Shown: positions 7,947 to 15,963, numbered from the stretch's first letter. The stretch: 16,368 nucleotides of DNA from CAZMRW01 sp964568805 (GCA_964568805.1 CAZMRW010000093.1:1-16368), one strand, 5' to 3'. A program made the numbers and translations. Notes: generated by a model from the letters alone, not told the origin.

Positions 7947-8642
7947 TTAAACCACGGTACCGAATAACGAACCGACACCCGCAGTCAGGCCCATAGCCAG
8001 GGCGCCCCAAAAGGTAACGCGGCAAGCGCCTTTAATCATGCTTGAGCCGCCAGTATAGGCCGCCAACATGCCCAACAGCGCCAGAAAGATCAATGATGCC
8101 GTTGAAACTTCCAATACCAGGTCAAAAATGGGAGCAAACATGACGACCAGCAAGGGCAGCACGGCGCCGGTTGCGAACGTCGCCGCCGAAGTTAACGCGG
8201 CCTGAATGGGCCGGGCAGTAACCGTTGCCGAGATTCCCAGTTCATCGCGTGCGTGTGCACCCAAGGCGTCATAATTCATCAATTGCAAGGCGACCTGTTC
8301 GGCAAGTGCCGGATCAAGTCCCCGCAAAATATAAATATTTTTCAGTTCATTTTGTTCATGATGCCTATCTTCAGCCAGTTCCCTGCGTTCGCGGGCCAGA
8401 TCGGCCTGCTCGGTATCGGCCTGGGAACTGACCGAAACATATTCACCCGCCGCCATCGACATCGAGCCGGCGACCAGACCGGCAACGCCGGCCAAGACGA
8501 TTTCATGATGCGCTGCCTGCGAGGCGGCTATCCCTACAATCAAACTCGCGGTAGACACGATGCCGTCGTTGGCGCCTAAAACGGCGGCTCGCAACCAGCC
8601 AATGCGATGCGTACGATGGATTTCCGGATGGTAAGTCAGCAT
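7947..8642 (-). CDS. VIT1/CCC1 transporter family protein (iron/manganese)
   Basis: A 231-residue membrane protein of the VIT1/CCC1 family, whose characterised members move Fe2+ or Mn2+ out of the cytosol. The family signature GANDGIVSTASLIVG covers residues 23-37, followed by a second helix with GSMSMAAGEYVSVSSQ (59-74). A charged cytoplasmic stretch (80-140: ERRELAEDRHHEQNEL and following) holds the acidic and histidine residues expected to bind metal. Three more hydrophobic segments fall at about 145-172, 178-197 and 206-231, giving about five helices. It is probably inner-membrane. It is first of a two-gene unit with the GIY-YIG gene. The start ATG is at 8640-8642. Confidence 0.93.
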   Translation of the reverse strand: MLTYHPEIHRTHRIGWLRAAVLGANDGIVSTASLIVGIAASQAAHHEIVLAGVAGLVAGSMSMAAGEYVSVSSQADTEQADLARERRELAEDRHHEQNELKNIYILRGLDPALAEQVALQLMNYDALGAHARDELGISATVTARPIQAALTSAATFATGAVLPLLVVMFAPIFDLVLEVSTASLIFLALLGMLAAYTGGSSMIKGACRVTFWGALAMGLTAGVGSLFGTVV

Positions 8643-8786
8643 GAAGTCATCAGTGAAAATTCAGTCGAATTGTCTTGCAGTCATAGTAAACAATTCTAAG
8701 AGTTATGAACTCTGGAAATAATGTAGGAACATTAGGGGCGACACTACTTGCATAAACGCCTAAGTGGGGCGATAAGTATTTTTTGT

Positions 8787-8818
8787 GGTTGAGGGCAGAC
8801 GGCTCGTGCACCTCAACC
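8787..8818. repeat. 8-base perfect inverted repeat between the VIT gene and the secreted-protein gene
   Basis: GGTTGAGG (8787-8794) is the reverse complement of CCTCAACC (8811-8818), with a 16-base GC-rich loop. The T-run lies on the left side (8779-8784), so on either strand it does not follow the stem as U residues. It is therefore not a standard intrinsic terminator for the minus-strand gene at 8857-9258, although it lies just downstream of it. Confidence 0.45.
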
Positions 8819-8856
8819 TGATTTGCTAATGAAAACCCCCGTTCTGTTCCAGCCGT

Positions 8857-9258
8857 TTATTTAATCTTGACCAGTTCCTTGCCCTTGCTGGAAAAACGGC
8901 AAATGCCTGTGACAAAGTTGTCGCAATGTTTCGATTGTTCAATTTTTGCGCCGTTCGATGTCAATTGAACTGTCAGTTCGCAATAATTGGCTTCACTTTC
9001 TGAATGTTGTTTAAATACCAGTACGTTTTCCCCTTCCATTCTGGCATCGCCTGAAACTTGACCGGAACAAGGTTTGGCACCCGCTTCGTTGCTATTGGCT
9101 TCAAAGTCGACATCGGCGCTGGCAGTGACTTTACCGCCGACTTTGGAAATTTTTAAGTGTTGAACATGATTGCCATCGCGCAGCAGATAGTGATCGGTGA
9201 CTGCGAGAGCAGAACCTGATACCAGCATCATAGCGGCTAAAAACAAGCTTTTTTTCAT
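8857..9258 (-). CDS. Small secreted four-cysteine protein, function unknown
   Basis: A 133-residue protein with a clear Sec signal peptide: MKKSLFLAAMMLVSGSALA, likely cleaved after A19 to give a mature protein of about 114 residues in the periplasm. Four cysteines (64, 93, 112, 120) could form two disulfides. The composition, rich in alternating polar and hydrophobic residues (HVQHLKISKVGGKVTASADV), suggests beta strands. I do not recognise the family. A small periplasmic beta-barrel such as a lysozyme-inhibitor-like fold is possible but unsupported. The start at 9256-9258 is chosen over the longer frame from 9336 because AGGAGT lies 6 bases upstream and the signal peptide begins there. It stands alone, with its own upstream region. 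Confidence 0.8.
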   Translation of the reverse strand: MKKSLFLAAMMLVSGSALAVTDHYLLRDGNHVQHLKISKVGGKVTASADVDFEANSNEAGAKPCSGQVSGDARMEGENVLVFKQHSESEANYCELTVQLTSNGAKIEQSKHCDNFVTGICRFSSKGKELVKIK

Positions 9259-9264
9259 TAATTT

Positions 9265-9270
9265 ACTCCT
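9265..9270 (-). promoter_or_regulatory. Strong ribosome binding site for the secreted protein
   Basis: On the minus strand AGGAGT precedes ATG (9258) by 6 bases. It is the clearest Shine-Dalgarno match in the window and fixes the start inside a longer open frame. Confidence 0.85.
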
Positions 9271-9313
9271 TTTGGGTTTTAAATAATCAACATGAGTGGC
9301 AACCCGGCTTAGG

Positions 9314-9328
9314 CCGATCATTGATCGG
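9314..9328. promoter_or_regulatory. Short dyad upstream of the secreted-protein gene
   Basis: CCGATC (9314-9319) and GATCGG (9323-9328) form a perfect 6+6 dyad with a 3-base centre, about 55 bases upstream of the start at 9258. The location fits an operator, but six-base arms occur often by chance and no promoter hexamers beside it are convincing. Confidence 0.25.
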
Positions 9329-9493
9329 TCCGTCATCGTTCAAGGTTTACTGCTACATGACCCGATTTATTTTAACCTATACAAATCGTTACCAAAAGCC
9401 AATGAATATCAAAATTCTTAAAATAGACTAATTCTTGCCGATAACGGGGCTAGCCAGTCAGGTTCGTATAACTTTTGAATTTATCGAAACAGG

Positions 9494-10018
9494 TTAACTT
9501 CCAGGATTTTTTTGATTAACCCGGATCAAAGAGTCATCGTTGATATCAATCGTGAAGGCCCGGCCGAAACCGGCAACATATCGGCCACTTTCAGGACATA
9601 ATTCAAATAAGCGGAAATCGGATAACGAGCGCAAAGTCATCACAATTTGTCCGAATTTATCCTGCAGCGCTTGCAGTTGAAGAGAGTACTTGGCATCATT
9701 TTGCACGATTTCCCTGACAGAGCAGGCAAGGACGGCGCGTTCTCGTGCAAAAAGGTTTCGGGATTCGGATTCCGGAGCTATAAACATAACCGACGCCTTC
9801 GGGTTATTCAGCAAATTGATGGTATGGCTGGCCAGTTCACTGATAAAGATATAATAGTGTCCAGCCGGATCGCATACAAAGGGTGCATAGCTGATGTCAG
9901 GAATACCGTTCGGCGACGCCGTCGACAGCAGTAGGGTTTGCTGAGATGCCATCAGATTCTGCAAATCTTTAGCCGCTTCAATCAGATTTTCATTGTCATG
10001 TTCGCTTGTTTCACGCAT
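9494..10018 (-). CDS. HugZ-like / pyridoxamine 5'-phosphate oxidase-fold protein
   Basis: A 174-residue protein with the split-barrel flavin-binding fold. Landmarks are QTLLLSTASPNGIPDISYAPFV (27-48, first strands), YYIFISELASHTINLLNNPKASVMFI (55-80) and SRNLFARERAVLAC (86-99), an arrangement typical of HugZ-type heme-utilisation proteins. Some HugZ members degrade heme; others bind FMN or have unknown substrates. The C-terminus ends at FGRAFTIDIN and lacks the extra heme-binding tail of full-length HugZ, so heme degradation should not be assumed. The ATG at 10016-10018 is preferred to an in-frame TTG at 10048. It begins 59 bases after the aldehyde dehydrogenase stop, on the same strand, so the two may share a transcript. 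Confidence 0.8.
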   Translation of the reverse strand: MRETSEHDNENLIEAAKDLQNLMASQQTLLLSTASPNGIPDISYAPFVCDPAGHYYIFISELASHTINLLNNPKASVMFIAPESESRNLFARERAVLACSVREIVQNDAKYSLQLQALQDKFGQIVMTLRSLSDFRLFELCPESGRYVAGFGRAFTIDINDDSLIRVNQKNPGS

Positions 10019-10077
10019 TTTTTGGTACGCTATTCGAGTAAAATACAATTCAGTCTGAATCTCTGTTTAATCGACCG

Positions 10078-11508
10078 TTACAACGCCTTTGAATGGATGA
10101 CGGCCATTTTCTCGATTTGCATGTCGCGAAAGGTGTAGGGTATGCCGCCGGTACCGTAGCCGGATTGACGCAACCCGGCAAAGGGCATCCAGTCCACGCG
10201 AAAAGCGGTATGATCGTTAATCATCAACGTCGACGCGGCCAGGTGCTTATAGGCATATAATGCGGTATCGATAGTCTGCGTGGCGACGGCAGCCTGAAAT
10301 GCATAGGGCAGGGCATTGGCCTGAGCGATAGCCTCATCAATGTGCTCATAGTCATATACGCAGATTACCGGTCCGAATATTTCCTGTTGGCTGACTTTGC
10401 TGCTCTTTGACGGATTAAATAATATCGTCGGTTGGTACAGCGAGGAGGAAAGCCGTTTGCCACCGGTCATCAGCGTAGCGCTTTCAACGACAGCCTCATT
10501 AATCCAGGAATCAATCCGGTCGACGTCCCGGCATCTGATCAGCGGCCCCACATCGGTAGCCGTGTCGGCTGGGTCGCCTACTTTCAAGCTTTCAGCCATT
10601 CGCGCCAGTTCTGAGGCAACTTTTTCGGCAATGGATCGATGGGCGAAGATACGCTGTACCGATACGCACACTTGCCCGGCATGATAAAAACCGCCTTTGG
10701 TCAACAAGGGCAGAATCCAATCCAGATTGGCATCTTCGGCAATGATGACCGGCGCTACACCGCCATGTTCCAAGGCATAGCGCGTTCCTGGAGCCAGTTT
10801 TGAGCGCAACATCCAGCCGACTCCGGCGCTGCCGATAAAACTGAAAAAGGCCACGCGCTGATCGGTTACCAATTGCTCGGCAACATCGATGTCCGCAACC
10901 ATCACCGGTTGACACCAGGCCTCCGGCAATCCCGCTTCATAAAAAATGTCAGCCAGTGCAAATGCCGACAATGGGGTTTCCTTCGCTGGTTTGATAATAA
11001 TGGGACAACCGGCAGCGATCGCCGGTCCTATCTGATGCACGATCAGATTAACAGGGTGATTAAAGGCGCTGACGGCCACGACCGGTCCGATGGGTTCATG
11101 ATGCGTAAAGGCCAGCCGGTTCATCGATGCCGGATTTAATTGCATCGGTATTTCCGTCCCTCTCGCGGAGTGGATGCAGTCAATACAAATTTTGATGCCG
11201 TCGATCGCTCTGTTCAATTCGACTTTGGAATCCGCATACGGTTTTCCGCCTTCGGCAACCGCAACGGAAATTAACTGTTCGGCACGCTCCGGCATGATTT
11301 GAGCCACCCGTTCCAGTATTGCAATGCGTTCATGAGCAGGAAGCCAGTTTCTCCGATCACGAAATGTAGCATCCATATTCTTCAATGCCTGCTCGGCGCC
11401 TCGTGCGTCGATCGTCTCGACCGAACCAACCTGTTTGCCGTCATAGGGAGAAAAAACCTCGATCATGCCGGCCGGTTCGGCATCAGGAACTTTGATTTGA
11501 TAATGCAT
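10078..11508 (-). CDS. NAD(P)-dependent aldehyde dehydrogenase
   Basis: A 476-residue member of the aldehyde dehydrogenase superfamily, oxidising an aldehyde to the carboxylic acid in the cytoplasm. Key parts are present: AFNHP (148-152) with N150, IIKPAKETPLS (171-181) with K173, the dinucleotide loop FIGSAGVG (224-231), general base E247 in LEHGG, and nucleophile C281 in GQVCVS. EHGG replaces the common ELGG without loss of the catalytic glutamate. Overall it resembles the lactaldehyde/phosphonoacetaldehyde dehydrogenase type; the substrate cannot be named. The ATG at 11506-11508 is preceded by AAGG. It is divergent from a DUF5062-like gene and a zinc alcohol dehydrogenase, which may supply its aldehyde. 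Confidence 0.94.
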   Translation of the reverse strand: MHYQIKVPDAEPAGMIEVFSPYDGKQVGSVETIDARGAEQALKNMDATFRDRRNWLPAHERIAILERVAQIMPERAEQLISVAVAEGGKPYADSKVELNRAIDGIKICIDCIHSARGTEIPMQLNPASMNRLAFTHHEPIGPVVAVSAFNHPVNLIVHQIGPAIAAGCPIIIKPAKETPLSAFALADIFYEAGLPEAWCQPVMVADIDVAEQLVTDQRVAFFSFIGSAGVGWMLRSKLAPGTRYALEHGGVAPVIIAEDANLDWILPLLTKGGFYHAGQVCVSVQRIFAHRSIAEKVASELARMAESLKVGDPADTATDVGPLIRCRDVDRIDSWINEAVVESATLMTGGKRLSSSLYQPTILFNPSKSSKVSQQEIFGPVICVYDYEHIDEAIAQANALPYAFQAAVATQTIDTALYAYKHLAASTLMINDHTAFRVDWMPFAGLRQSGYGTGGIPYTFRDMQIEKMAVIHSKAL

Positions 11509-11697
11509 ATAATATTACCTTGATGGCCGTTATGACGTTCGTGAATAACAAAAAGACATTTCGTGAGTCCGGTAATTCAATAGTTATGATCTGTTTTTCA
11601 GAAAAGGATAAATTTTTTATATGCAGTCCAATTAAACTCATTTGGCAAATTTTACAGTTTGTATCGAAACATATGCAGAGCTGTTAAAATCCATAAG

Positions 11698-11784
11698 AGG
11701 CCGCGGTAACTCGAATCCGGCCTAGAGAGGGTCACCCAATGGTTTCCACACCGGAAATATTTCTATGAAGAAGGTCAGGTCTGG
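11698..11784 (+). promoter_or_regulatory. Structured leader with two overlapping mini-ORFs
   Basis: Upstream of the 86-residue gene is a hairpin (AGGCCG 11698-11703 with CGGCCT 11718-11723) and a smaller GGGT/ACCC dyad near 11729-11737. A 9-codon frame, MVSTPEIFL, starts at 11739 behind a GAGAGGG stretch and ends at 11768. Its TGA overlaps an ATG at 11765 opening the 8-codon frame MKKVRSGW, which ends at 11791 across the start of the next gene. This fits a chain of translational coupling, but such short frames can arise by chance. Confidence 0.35.
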
Positions 11785-12045
11785 ATGGTAAAGTTAAAAA
11801 ATGAAACCCAGTTGCTGAAAAAAGCATTAGAAGTCGCTGAAAAATACGCCAAAAACAGAGGATACGCGGAATTCGCAGCTACAGATTCGGCCAAGGACAA
11901 GGTTGAAAGCATTTATAGGCTGCTGGTACGGGACGGTTTGATACAACCGTTGGCGATTGATCAGGAGAATGGGGTAACTATGAAACATAAATTAGCGTTA
12001 TGGATTTCGAGGCAATTACCGAAGGATCACCCGCTTTTGAAATGA
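11785..12045 (+). CDS. Small soluble protein, DUF5062-like
   Basis: An 86-residue charged, helix-rich protein. The pattern of an N-terminal lysine-rich helix (LLKKALEVAEKYAKNRGY), a middle segment VESIYRLLVRDGLIQPL and an end MKHKLALWISRQLPKDHPLL matches what I recall of DUF5062, a small gammaproteobacterial family of unknown function. That assignment is from memory. It has no signal peptide, membrane segment or cysteine. The start ATG at 11785 has AGGT four bases and AAGG ten bases upstream, and the second mini-ORF of the leader overlaps it. The alcohol dehydrogenase follows after 59-104 bases on the same strand. Confidence 0.72.
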   Translation: MVKLKNETQLLKKALEVAEKYAKNRGYAEFAATDSAKDKVESIYRLLVRDGLIQPLAIDQENGVTMKHKLALWISRQLPKDHPLLK

Positions 12046-12149
12046 TTGTTGTGGATCACAGTGAATGCATATGATTTCAGATGTCTAGATAATGATGACT
12101 ACAAATGACGGCAACAAAAACTGATCAGACAATCGGGAACAAGTTAAAG

Positions 12150-13196
12150 ATGAAAGCAATGGTATTGAGCCATCTCTGCAATCTCAAGGACAATCATCGC
12201 CCTCTAGAACTGGTGGAATTGCCGGTTCCTGTGCCGGGTGACCGTGAAGTCTTGCTGAAAGTGTCAACCTGCGGAGTTTGCCATACCGAACTGGACGAGA
12301 TAGAGGGAAGAACCCCGCCGCCGAGACTCCCGATCGTGTTAGGACATCAGGTAGTAGGCTTGGTTGCAGCCGCAGGCAAGCAGGTCGCCGACATTAAACC
12401 GGGGGACAGGGTGGGGGTGGCCTGGATATTTTCTGCGTGCGGCGTCTGCAAGTTTTGTATGGCCGGCAATGAAAATCTGTGCCGTGAATTTGTAGCAACC
12501 GGCAGGGATGCCAACGGCGGATATGCTCAATATATGGTAGTTGCCGATCATTTCGTGTATTCGATTCCCGATTTTTTCTCGGATGCGGAAGCAGCACCTT
12601 TGCTTTGTGCGGGCGCCATTGGTTACCGGTCATTACGTTTAACCGGTCTTAAAAATGGCCAGCGTCTCGGCTTAACCGGTTTTGGCGCATCCGGCCATCT
12701 GGTGCTGAAGATGGTGAAATTCCGCTTTCCGGATACGCCTGTTTATGTATTTGCCCGCAGTGCCGAAGAAAGGGCGTTTGCCCTGGAACTCGGGGCGGTC
12801 TGGGCAGGGGATGGCAATGACCCGGCGCCGCATAAAATGGACGCTATCATCGATACCACGCCGGTATGGGAACCGGTCGTTAATGCGCTGGCTAATCTGG
12901 AATCAGGCGGCAGGCTGGTGATCAATGTAATTCGCAAGGAAGGCGATAAACGCTGCTTGCTGGATCTGGATTACCCGACTCATCTCTGGCTGGAAAAGGA
13001 AATCAAAAGCGTCGCCAACATAACCCGCAACGATGTGAGTGAATTTTTAAGCCTGGCGGCGGCAATGAAACTCAAGCCGGAAGTTCAGTTATTCGACCTG
13101 GAACAGGCGAACGAGGCTTTGCTTGAGTTGAAATCAGGCCGGATTCGGGGTGCCAAAGTGCTGAAAATAGAAACAGACCGGCCACATCTCCTGTAA
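12150..13196 (+). CDS. Zinc-dependent alcohol dehydrogenase (AdhP-like MDR family)
   Basis: A 348-residue medium-chain zinc alcohol dehydrogenase, oxidising an alcohol to an aldehyde with NAD(P). Catalytic zinc ligands are C44 (CGVCHTEL), H66 (GHQ) and C153 (PLLCAG). The structural zinc lobe has C97, C100, C103 and C111. The nucleotide loop is GFGASG (178-183). The glutamine after H66 replaces the usual GHE glutamate. I start at the ATG of MKAMVL (12150), the family's normal beginning. An in-frame ATG at 12105 would add 15 unconserved residues; neither has a strong ribosome binding site. It lies downstream of the DUF5062-like gene and near the divergent aldehyde dehydrogenase, suggesting a two-step alcohol-to-acid route, although the substrate is unknown. 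Confidence 0.93.
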   Translation: MKAMVLSHLCNLKDNHRPLELVELPVPVPGDREVLLKVSTCGVCHTELDEIEGRTPPPRLPIVLGHQVVGLVAAAGKQVADIKPGDRVGVAWIFSACGVCKFCMAGNENLCREFVATGRDANGGYAQYMVVADHFVYSIPDFFSDAEAAPLLCAGAIGYRSLRLTGLKNGQRLGLTGFGASGHLVLKMVKFRFPDTPVYVFARSAEERAFALELGAVWAGDGNDPAPHKMDAIIDTTPVWEPVVNALANLESGGRLVINVIRKEGDKRCLLDLDYPTHLWLEKEIKSVANITRNDVSEFLSLAAAMKLKPEVQLFDLEQANEALLELKSGRIRGAKVLKIETDRPHLL

Positions 13197-13209
13197 ACAC
13201 GGCATATGG

Positions 13210-13233
13210 ATAGCCCAATCGATACCCGGCTAT
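13210..13233. terminator. Weak dyad between convergent adh and tolC-like genes
   Basis: ATAGCC (13210-13215) pairs with GGCTAT (13228-13233) in the 41-base gap between two convergent genes, a natural place for a shared terminator. There is no T-run on either side, so the call is tentative. Confidence 0.2.
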
Positions 13234-13237
13234 ATCA

Positions 13238-14623
13238 TCAAGGTGTGATGCCATCCGCCTTCGATAATTTAACCTTTTCTTGAGGAACGGCCACCAAAAA
13301 CCGGTTGAGCTGTTCAATGTCGTTTTGAGTCAGATTACCGGATAATTGTTTTAATTTAATGCCATTGATCAGATAGTCGTAACGCGCACGGGAATAATCC
13401 CGTCTTGCCCGGAACAGGAACCGTTGTTCAGTCAACACATCCACCATGGTTCGTGTGCCGACTTCAAATCCGGCTTGCGAGGCTTCCACGGCAGCTTCCG
13501 CCGATTTGACCACCGCTTTGAGTGCTTCAACCCGGCTGATGTTGGTCATCACGCCGCGAAAGGCATCATTGACCTGTCTTTTTACCGATCGTTTGGTGGC
13601 GGTTAAGCTTTCTTTTGCCGCTTCAAATTCAAACTGGGCCTGACGTATTCTCGAATTGACTGCCCCGCCTTCAAACAAAGGGACATTCAGTTGTACCCCG
13701 ATTCTTTGGGTGTCGCCGCGGAAACCGAAACTGCTGTTCACATCGGAAGCACCGTAGGAGGCAACCATATCCAGTTGAGGCAAATGGCCGCTGCGCTGGA
13801 TTTCGATCGTTTTACGAGCGACTTCCGCCTGATTGAATGCGGCAATAATACTGAAGTTATTGATTTCGGCCGTATTGCTCCAATCGGAAATGATATCCGG
13901 TTCCGGTTTTTTCAAGGGTAACTGTTCGATCAGAGTGTCTAGTAAAACCTCCTGTTCGCCAATGATCTCATATAACGCTTCGTAGGCATTATCCAGATTG
14001 TTTTCGGCTTCTATTTCATTGGCGTTAGTCTGATCAAAACCGGCCTGAGCTTCATAAACATCGGTAATGGCTATAATGCCGACTTCAAATCGCTGCTTTG
14101 CTTGTTCAAGCTGCCGAGCGATCGCTTCCTTTTCGGCCATGGCAAATTCAAGATTGTCCAAAGCAGACAGCACATTAAAATAGGCCACGCATGTTTTCGC
14201 CATTAGGTTTAACAGTTCATCCTGGTAGATTGCTTCGGCCTGGGCGATCTGATTATCGGACTGATTGAGTTGTATCCAATAATCCCAATGAAACAACGGC
14301 TGGGTCATGTTCAAATCAAACGTGTGACTCCAGAACTCCTGATTGACAAAGCCGCCTCTAAAATCACTGCCGGCTTTTTTATTATGCAGATAATCCTTGC
14401 TGCTGGCGCCCGTAGCAGAAATAACGGGGAAAAACCGGGCAATGCTTTGATCCCTGGATTCTCCGGTCGCCGATTTATTAGCCAGCGCCTGTTTCAACAC
14501 AGGATCGTTTTGCAAGGCAAGCTCGAAAATGTCCGATAAGTTTTGAGCTTTTAACGGTGTTGTCCAGGCTAAAACAATAATAATAAAACCGGTTAGTTTT
14601 TTAACTTTTAATCGCCTAATCAT
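13238..14623 (-). CDS. TolC-family outer-membrane protein
   Basis: A 461-residue outer-membrane factor of the TolC family, which forms the trimeric exit duct for type I secretion or tripartite efflux. The N-terminus MIRRLKVKKLTGFIIIVLAWTTPLKA is a signal peptide, probably cut before Q27, and NLSDIFELALQNDPVLKQA is the usual mature start. The internal structural repeat is visible: KQRFEVGIIAITDVYEAQAGFD in the first half and QAGFEVGTRTMVDVLTEQRFLF in the second. Heptad-like alanine/glutamate helices fill the rest. No adaptor, ABC or RND pump gene is beside it, so its partner must be encoded elsewhere. The start ATG is at 14621-14623. It is divergent from the lipoprotein gene, with 98 bases between. 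Confidence 0.93.
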   Translation of the reverse strand: MIRRLKVKKLTGFIIIVLAWTTPLKAQNLSDIFELALQNDPVLKQALANKSATGESRDQSIARFFPVISATGASSKDYLHNKKAGSDFRGGFVNQEFWSHTFDLNMTQPLFHWDYWIQLNQSDNQIAQAEAIYQDELLNLMAKTCVAYFNVLSALDNLEFAMAEKEAIARQLEQAKQRFEVGIIAITDVYEAQAGFDQTNANEIEAENNLDNAYEALYEIIGEQEVLLDTLIEQLPLKKPEPDIISDWSNTAEINNFSIIAAFNQAEVARKTIEIQRSGHLPQLDMVASYGASDVNSSFGFRGDTQRIGVQLNVPLFEGGAVNSRIRQAQFEFEAAKESLTATKRSVKRQVNDAFRGVMTNISRVEALKAVVKSAEAAVEASQAGFEVGTRTMVDVLTEQRFLFRARRDYSRARYDYLINGIKLKQLSGNLTQNDIEQLNRFLVAVPQEKVKLSKADGITP

Positions 14624-14669
14624 GTTCCGAGATAGCTGATGATGAGTTCCATTATCAATTTTAATAGGT

Positions 14670-14713
14670 AAGTATGGTAGTATTTAATGTTTTATCATAC
14701 TTCGTGATATCAC
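14670..14713. promoter_or_regulatory. Dyads in the divergent tolC-like / lipoprotein promoter region
   Basis: AAGTATG (14670-14676) and CATACTT (14696-14702) form a 7-base inverted repeat with a 19-base AT-rich centre. Immediately after it is the 10-base palindrome GTGATATCAC (14704-14713), whose end lies eight bases before the lipoprotein ATG. Both genes must be read from this 98-base gap, so operators shared by the two are plausible. No regulator is identifiable. Confidence 0.35.
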
Positions 14714-14721
14714 TATAACGC

Positions 14722-15963
14722 ATGAATCAGCTATTTAAAATTCTCTTTTTACTTACGAGTGCTGTCCAATTAAGTAGTTGCACCAGTTTAGGGAAGGGCA
14801 TGGTGGAAGCCTATCTTGAAAAACAACAATCGGCCGATACCCGACTATGTGAAATATGGGGTAAACCCTTTGAAGGGCTTGAGCCTTATCTTGACAATAC
14901 AAAGGGGAAAATGAAAGTTCTTATGGTGCACGGCGTAGGCGATCATTTACCCGGATATTCTACTCAATTTGTCGAAAAACTGATGCAGAAACTGGATTTG
15001 TCAGTTATGACGGCTCAACACAAAAATATCAAACTGACTAGCCGTACAGAGACCGGTAAAAATCTCGGCAACTTAAGGATTAACCGTCTGTTAAGTAAAA
15101 ATAGAAAAAAAGAGCTTCTGTTTTATGAATTAACCTGGTCTGAAATCACCGCAAAGCAAAAGGAAGTGCTGGCCTACGATAATTCAGGTGAATATTCCTT
15201 TCGGAGAGCACAAGTAAACGACTTGCTGAAAAAATTCTCTAATGATACAGGTCCCGATCCGATTATTTATCTGGGTGAGAGCAGGGAGGATATCCTGGTA
15301 TCGTTCGCCCAGGCCTTTTGCTGGATGACTAAAAGCGATTGGGACAACCTGCCGGATGATGTCATGCAGGCCTGTTCGTTTAATGAAGATGGCGCCGCCG
15401 CTAATATTACCAACGACCAGTATACTTTTATTTCTCACAGTCTGGGTAGTCGCATCACCATTGACGGCATGCAGCGCATTGCTTCGATCGTGAATGATCG
15501 CGATGCCAAATTCAGGGAAGCTTTGAAACAAAAGGAAATTCCCATCTATATGATGTCCAATCAATTGCCAATGTTGCAGTTAGGGCGTAAATTGCCTGAT
15601 ATCAGCAACCAGAAAGCGAGTTATTGCCAGCCGCAAGGCGAACATTACGATCAGCGCATGGTCAGCAAAACGCCGATCATTGCATTTAGCGATCCGAACG
15701 ATCTTTTGAGCTATGCCATACCACATGGCTTTGTCGAAAAATATCTGGATTCCCGTTTATGCATCGACGTCACCAACATTAGCATTAATGTGGCCACCAT
15801 CTTTGACGCCTTTGGGCTGGGTAAGCTCGCCAATCCGTTGGATGCGCATGTTGGATACGATACCGATGACAGAGTCATCTCCTTGATCGCCAAAGGCGTT
15901 GGCAATCATCGCACCGAAAAAATAGTACTGGATCGCTGCAAGTGGATTGAGACGATCGATTGA
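14722..15963 (+). CDS. Lipoprotein with alpha/beta-hydrolase triad, function unknown
   Basis: A 413-residue protein. The N-terminus is a lipoprotein signal with lipobox LSSC at residues 17-20. The residue after C20 is T, not D, so outer-membrane sorting is expected. The body looks like an alpha/beta hydrolase: strand plus oxyanion motif VLMVHGVGDH (66-75), nucleophile elbow SHSLGS with S240, an acidic candidate in FSDPNDLL (D324 or D327), and H376 in DAHVGYD. The order Ser-Asp-His is as expected. A large insert (about 90-230) precedes the nucleophile. It could be an esterase or lipase at the cell envelope; I do not recognise a named family. No clear Shine-Dalgarno sequence precedes the ATG at 14722, which is the only start giving the lipoprotein signal. 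Confidence 0.85.
   Translation: MNQLFKILFLLTSAVQLSSCTSLGKGMVEAYLEKQQSADTRLCEIWGKPFEGLEPYLDNTKGKMKVLMVHGVGDHLPGYSTQFVEKLMQKLDLSVMTAQHKNIKLTSRTETGKNLGNLRINRLLSKNRKKELLFYELTWSEITAKQKEVLAYDNSGEYSFRRAQVNDLLKKFSNDTGPDPIIYLGESREDILVSFAQAFCWMTKSDWDNLPDDVMQACSFNEDGAAANITNDQYTFISHSLGSRITIDGMQRIASIVNDRDAKFREALKQKEIPIYMMSNQLPMLQLGRKLPDISNQKASYCQPQGEHYDQRMVSKTPIIAFSDPNDLLSYAIPHGFVEKYLDSRLCIDVTNISINVATIFDAFGLGKLANPLDAHVGYDTDDRVISLIAKGVGNHRTEKIVLDRCKWIETID

Noticed and set aside
8779..8818. 8-base stem considered as an intrinsic terminator
   Set aside because: The T-run precedes the stem on the plus strand and becomes an A-run after it on the minus strand, so neither direction gives a U-tail.
11704..11722. 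tRNA T-arm-like string CTCGAATCCGG
   Set aside because: No matching acceptor, D or anticodon arms can be folded around it, so it is not a tRNA; a gene fragment cannot be supported.
12050..12066. TGTGGATCACA, resembling a CRP site
   Set aside because: The half-sites are too close together; CRP needs six bases between TGTGA and TCACA.
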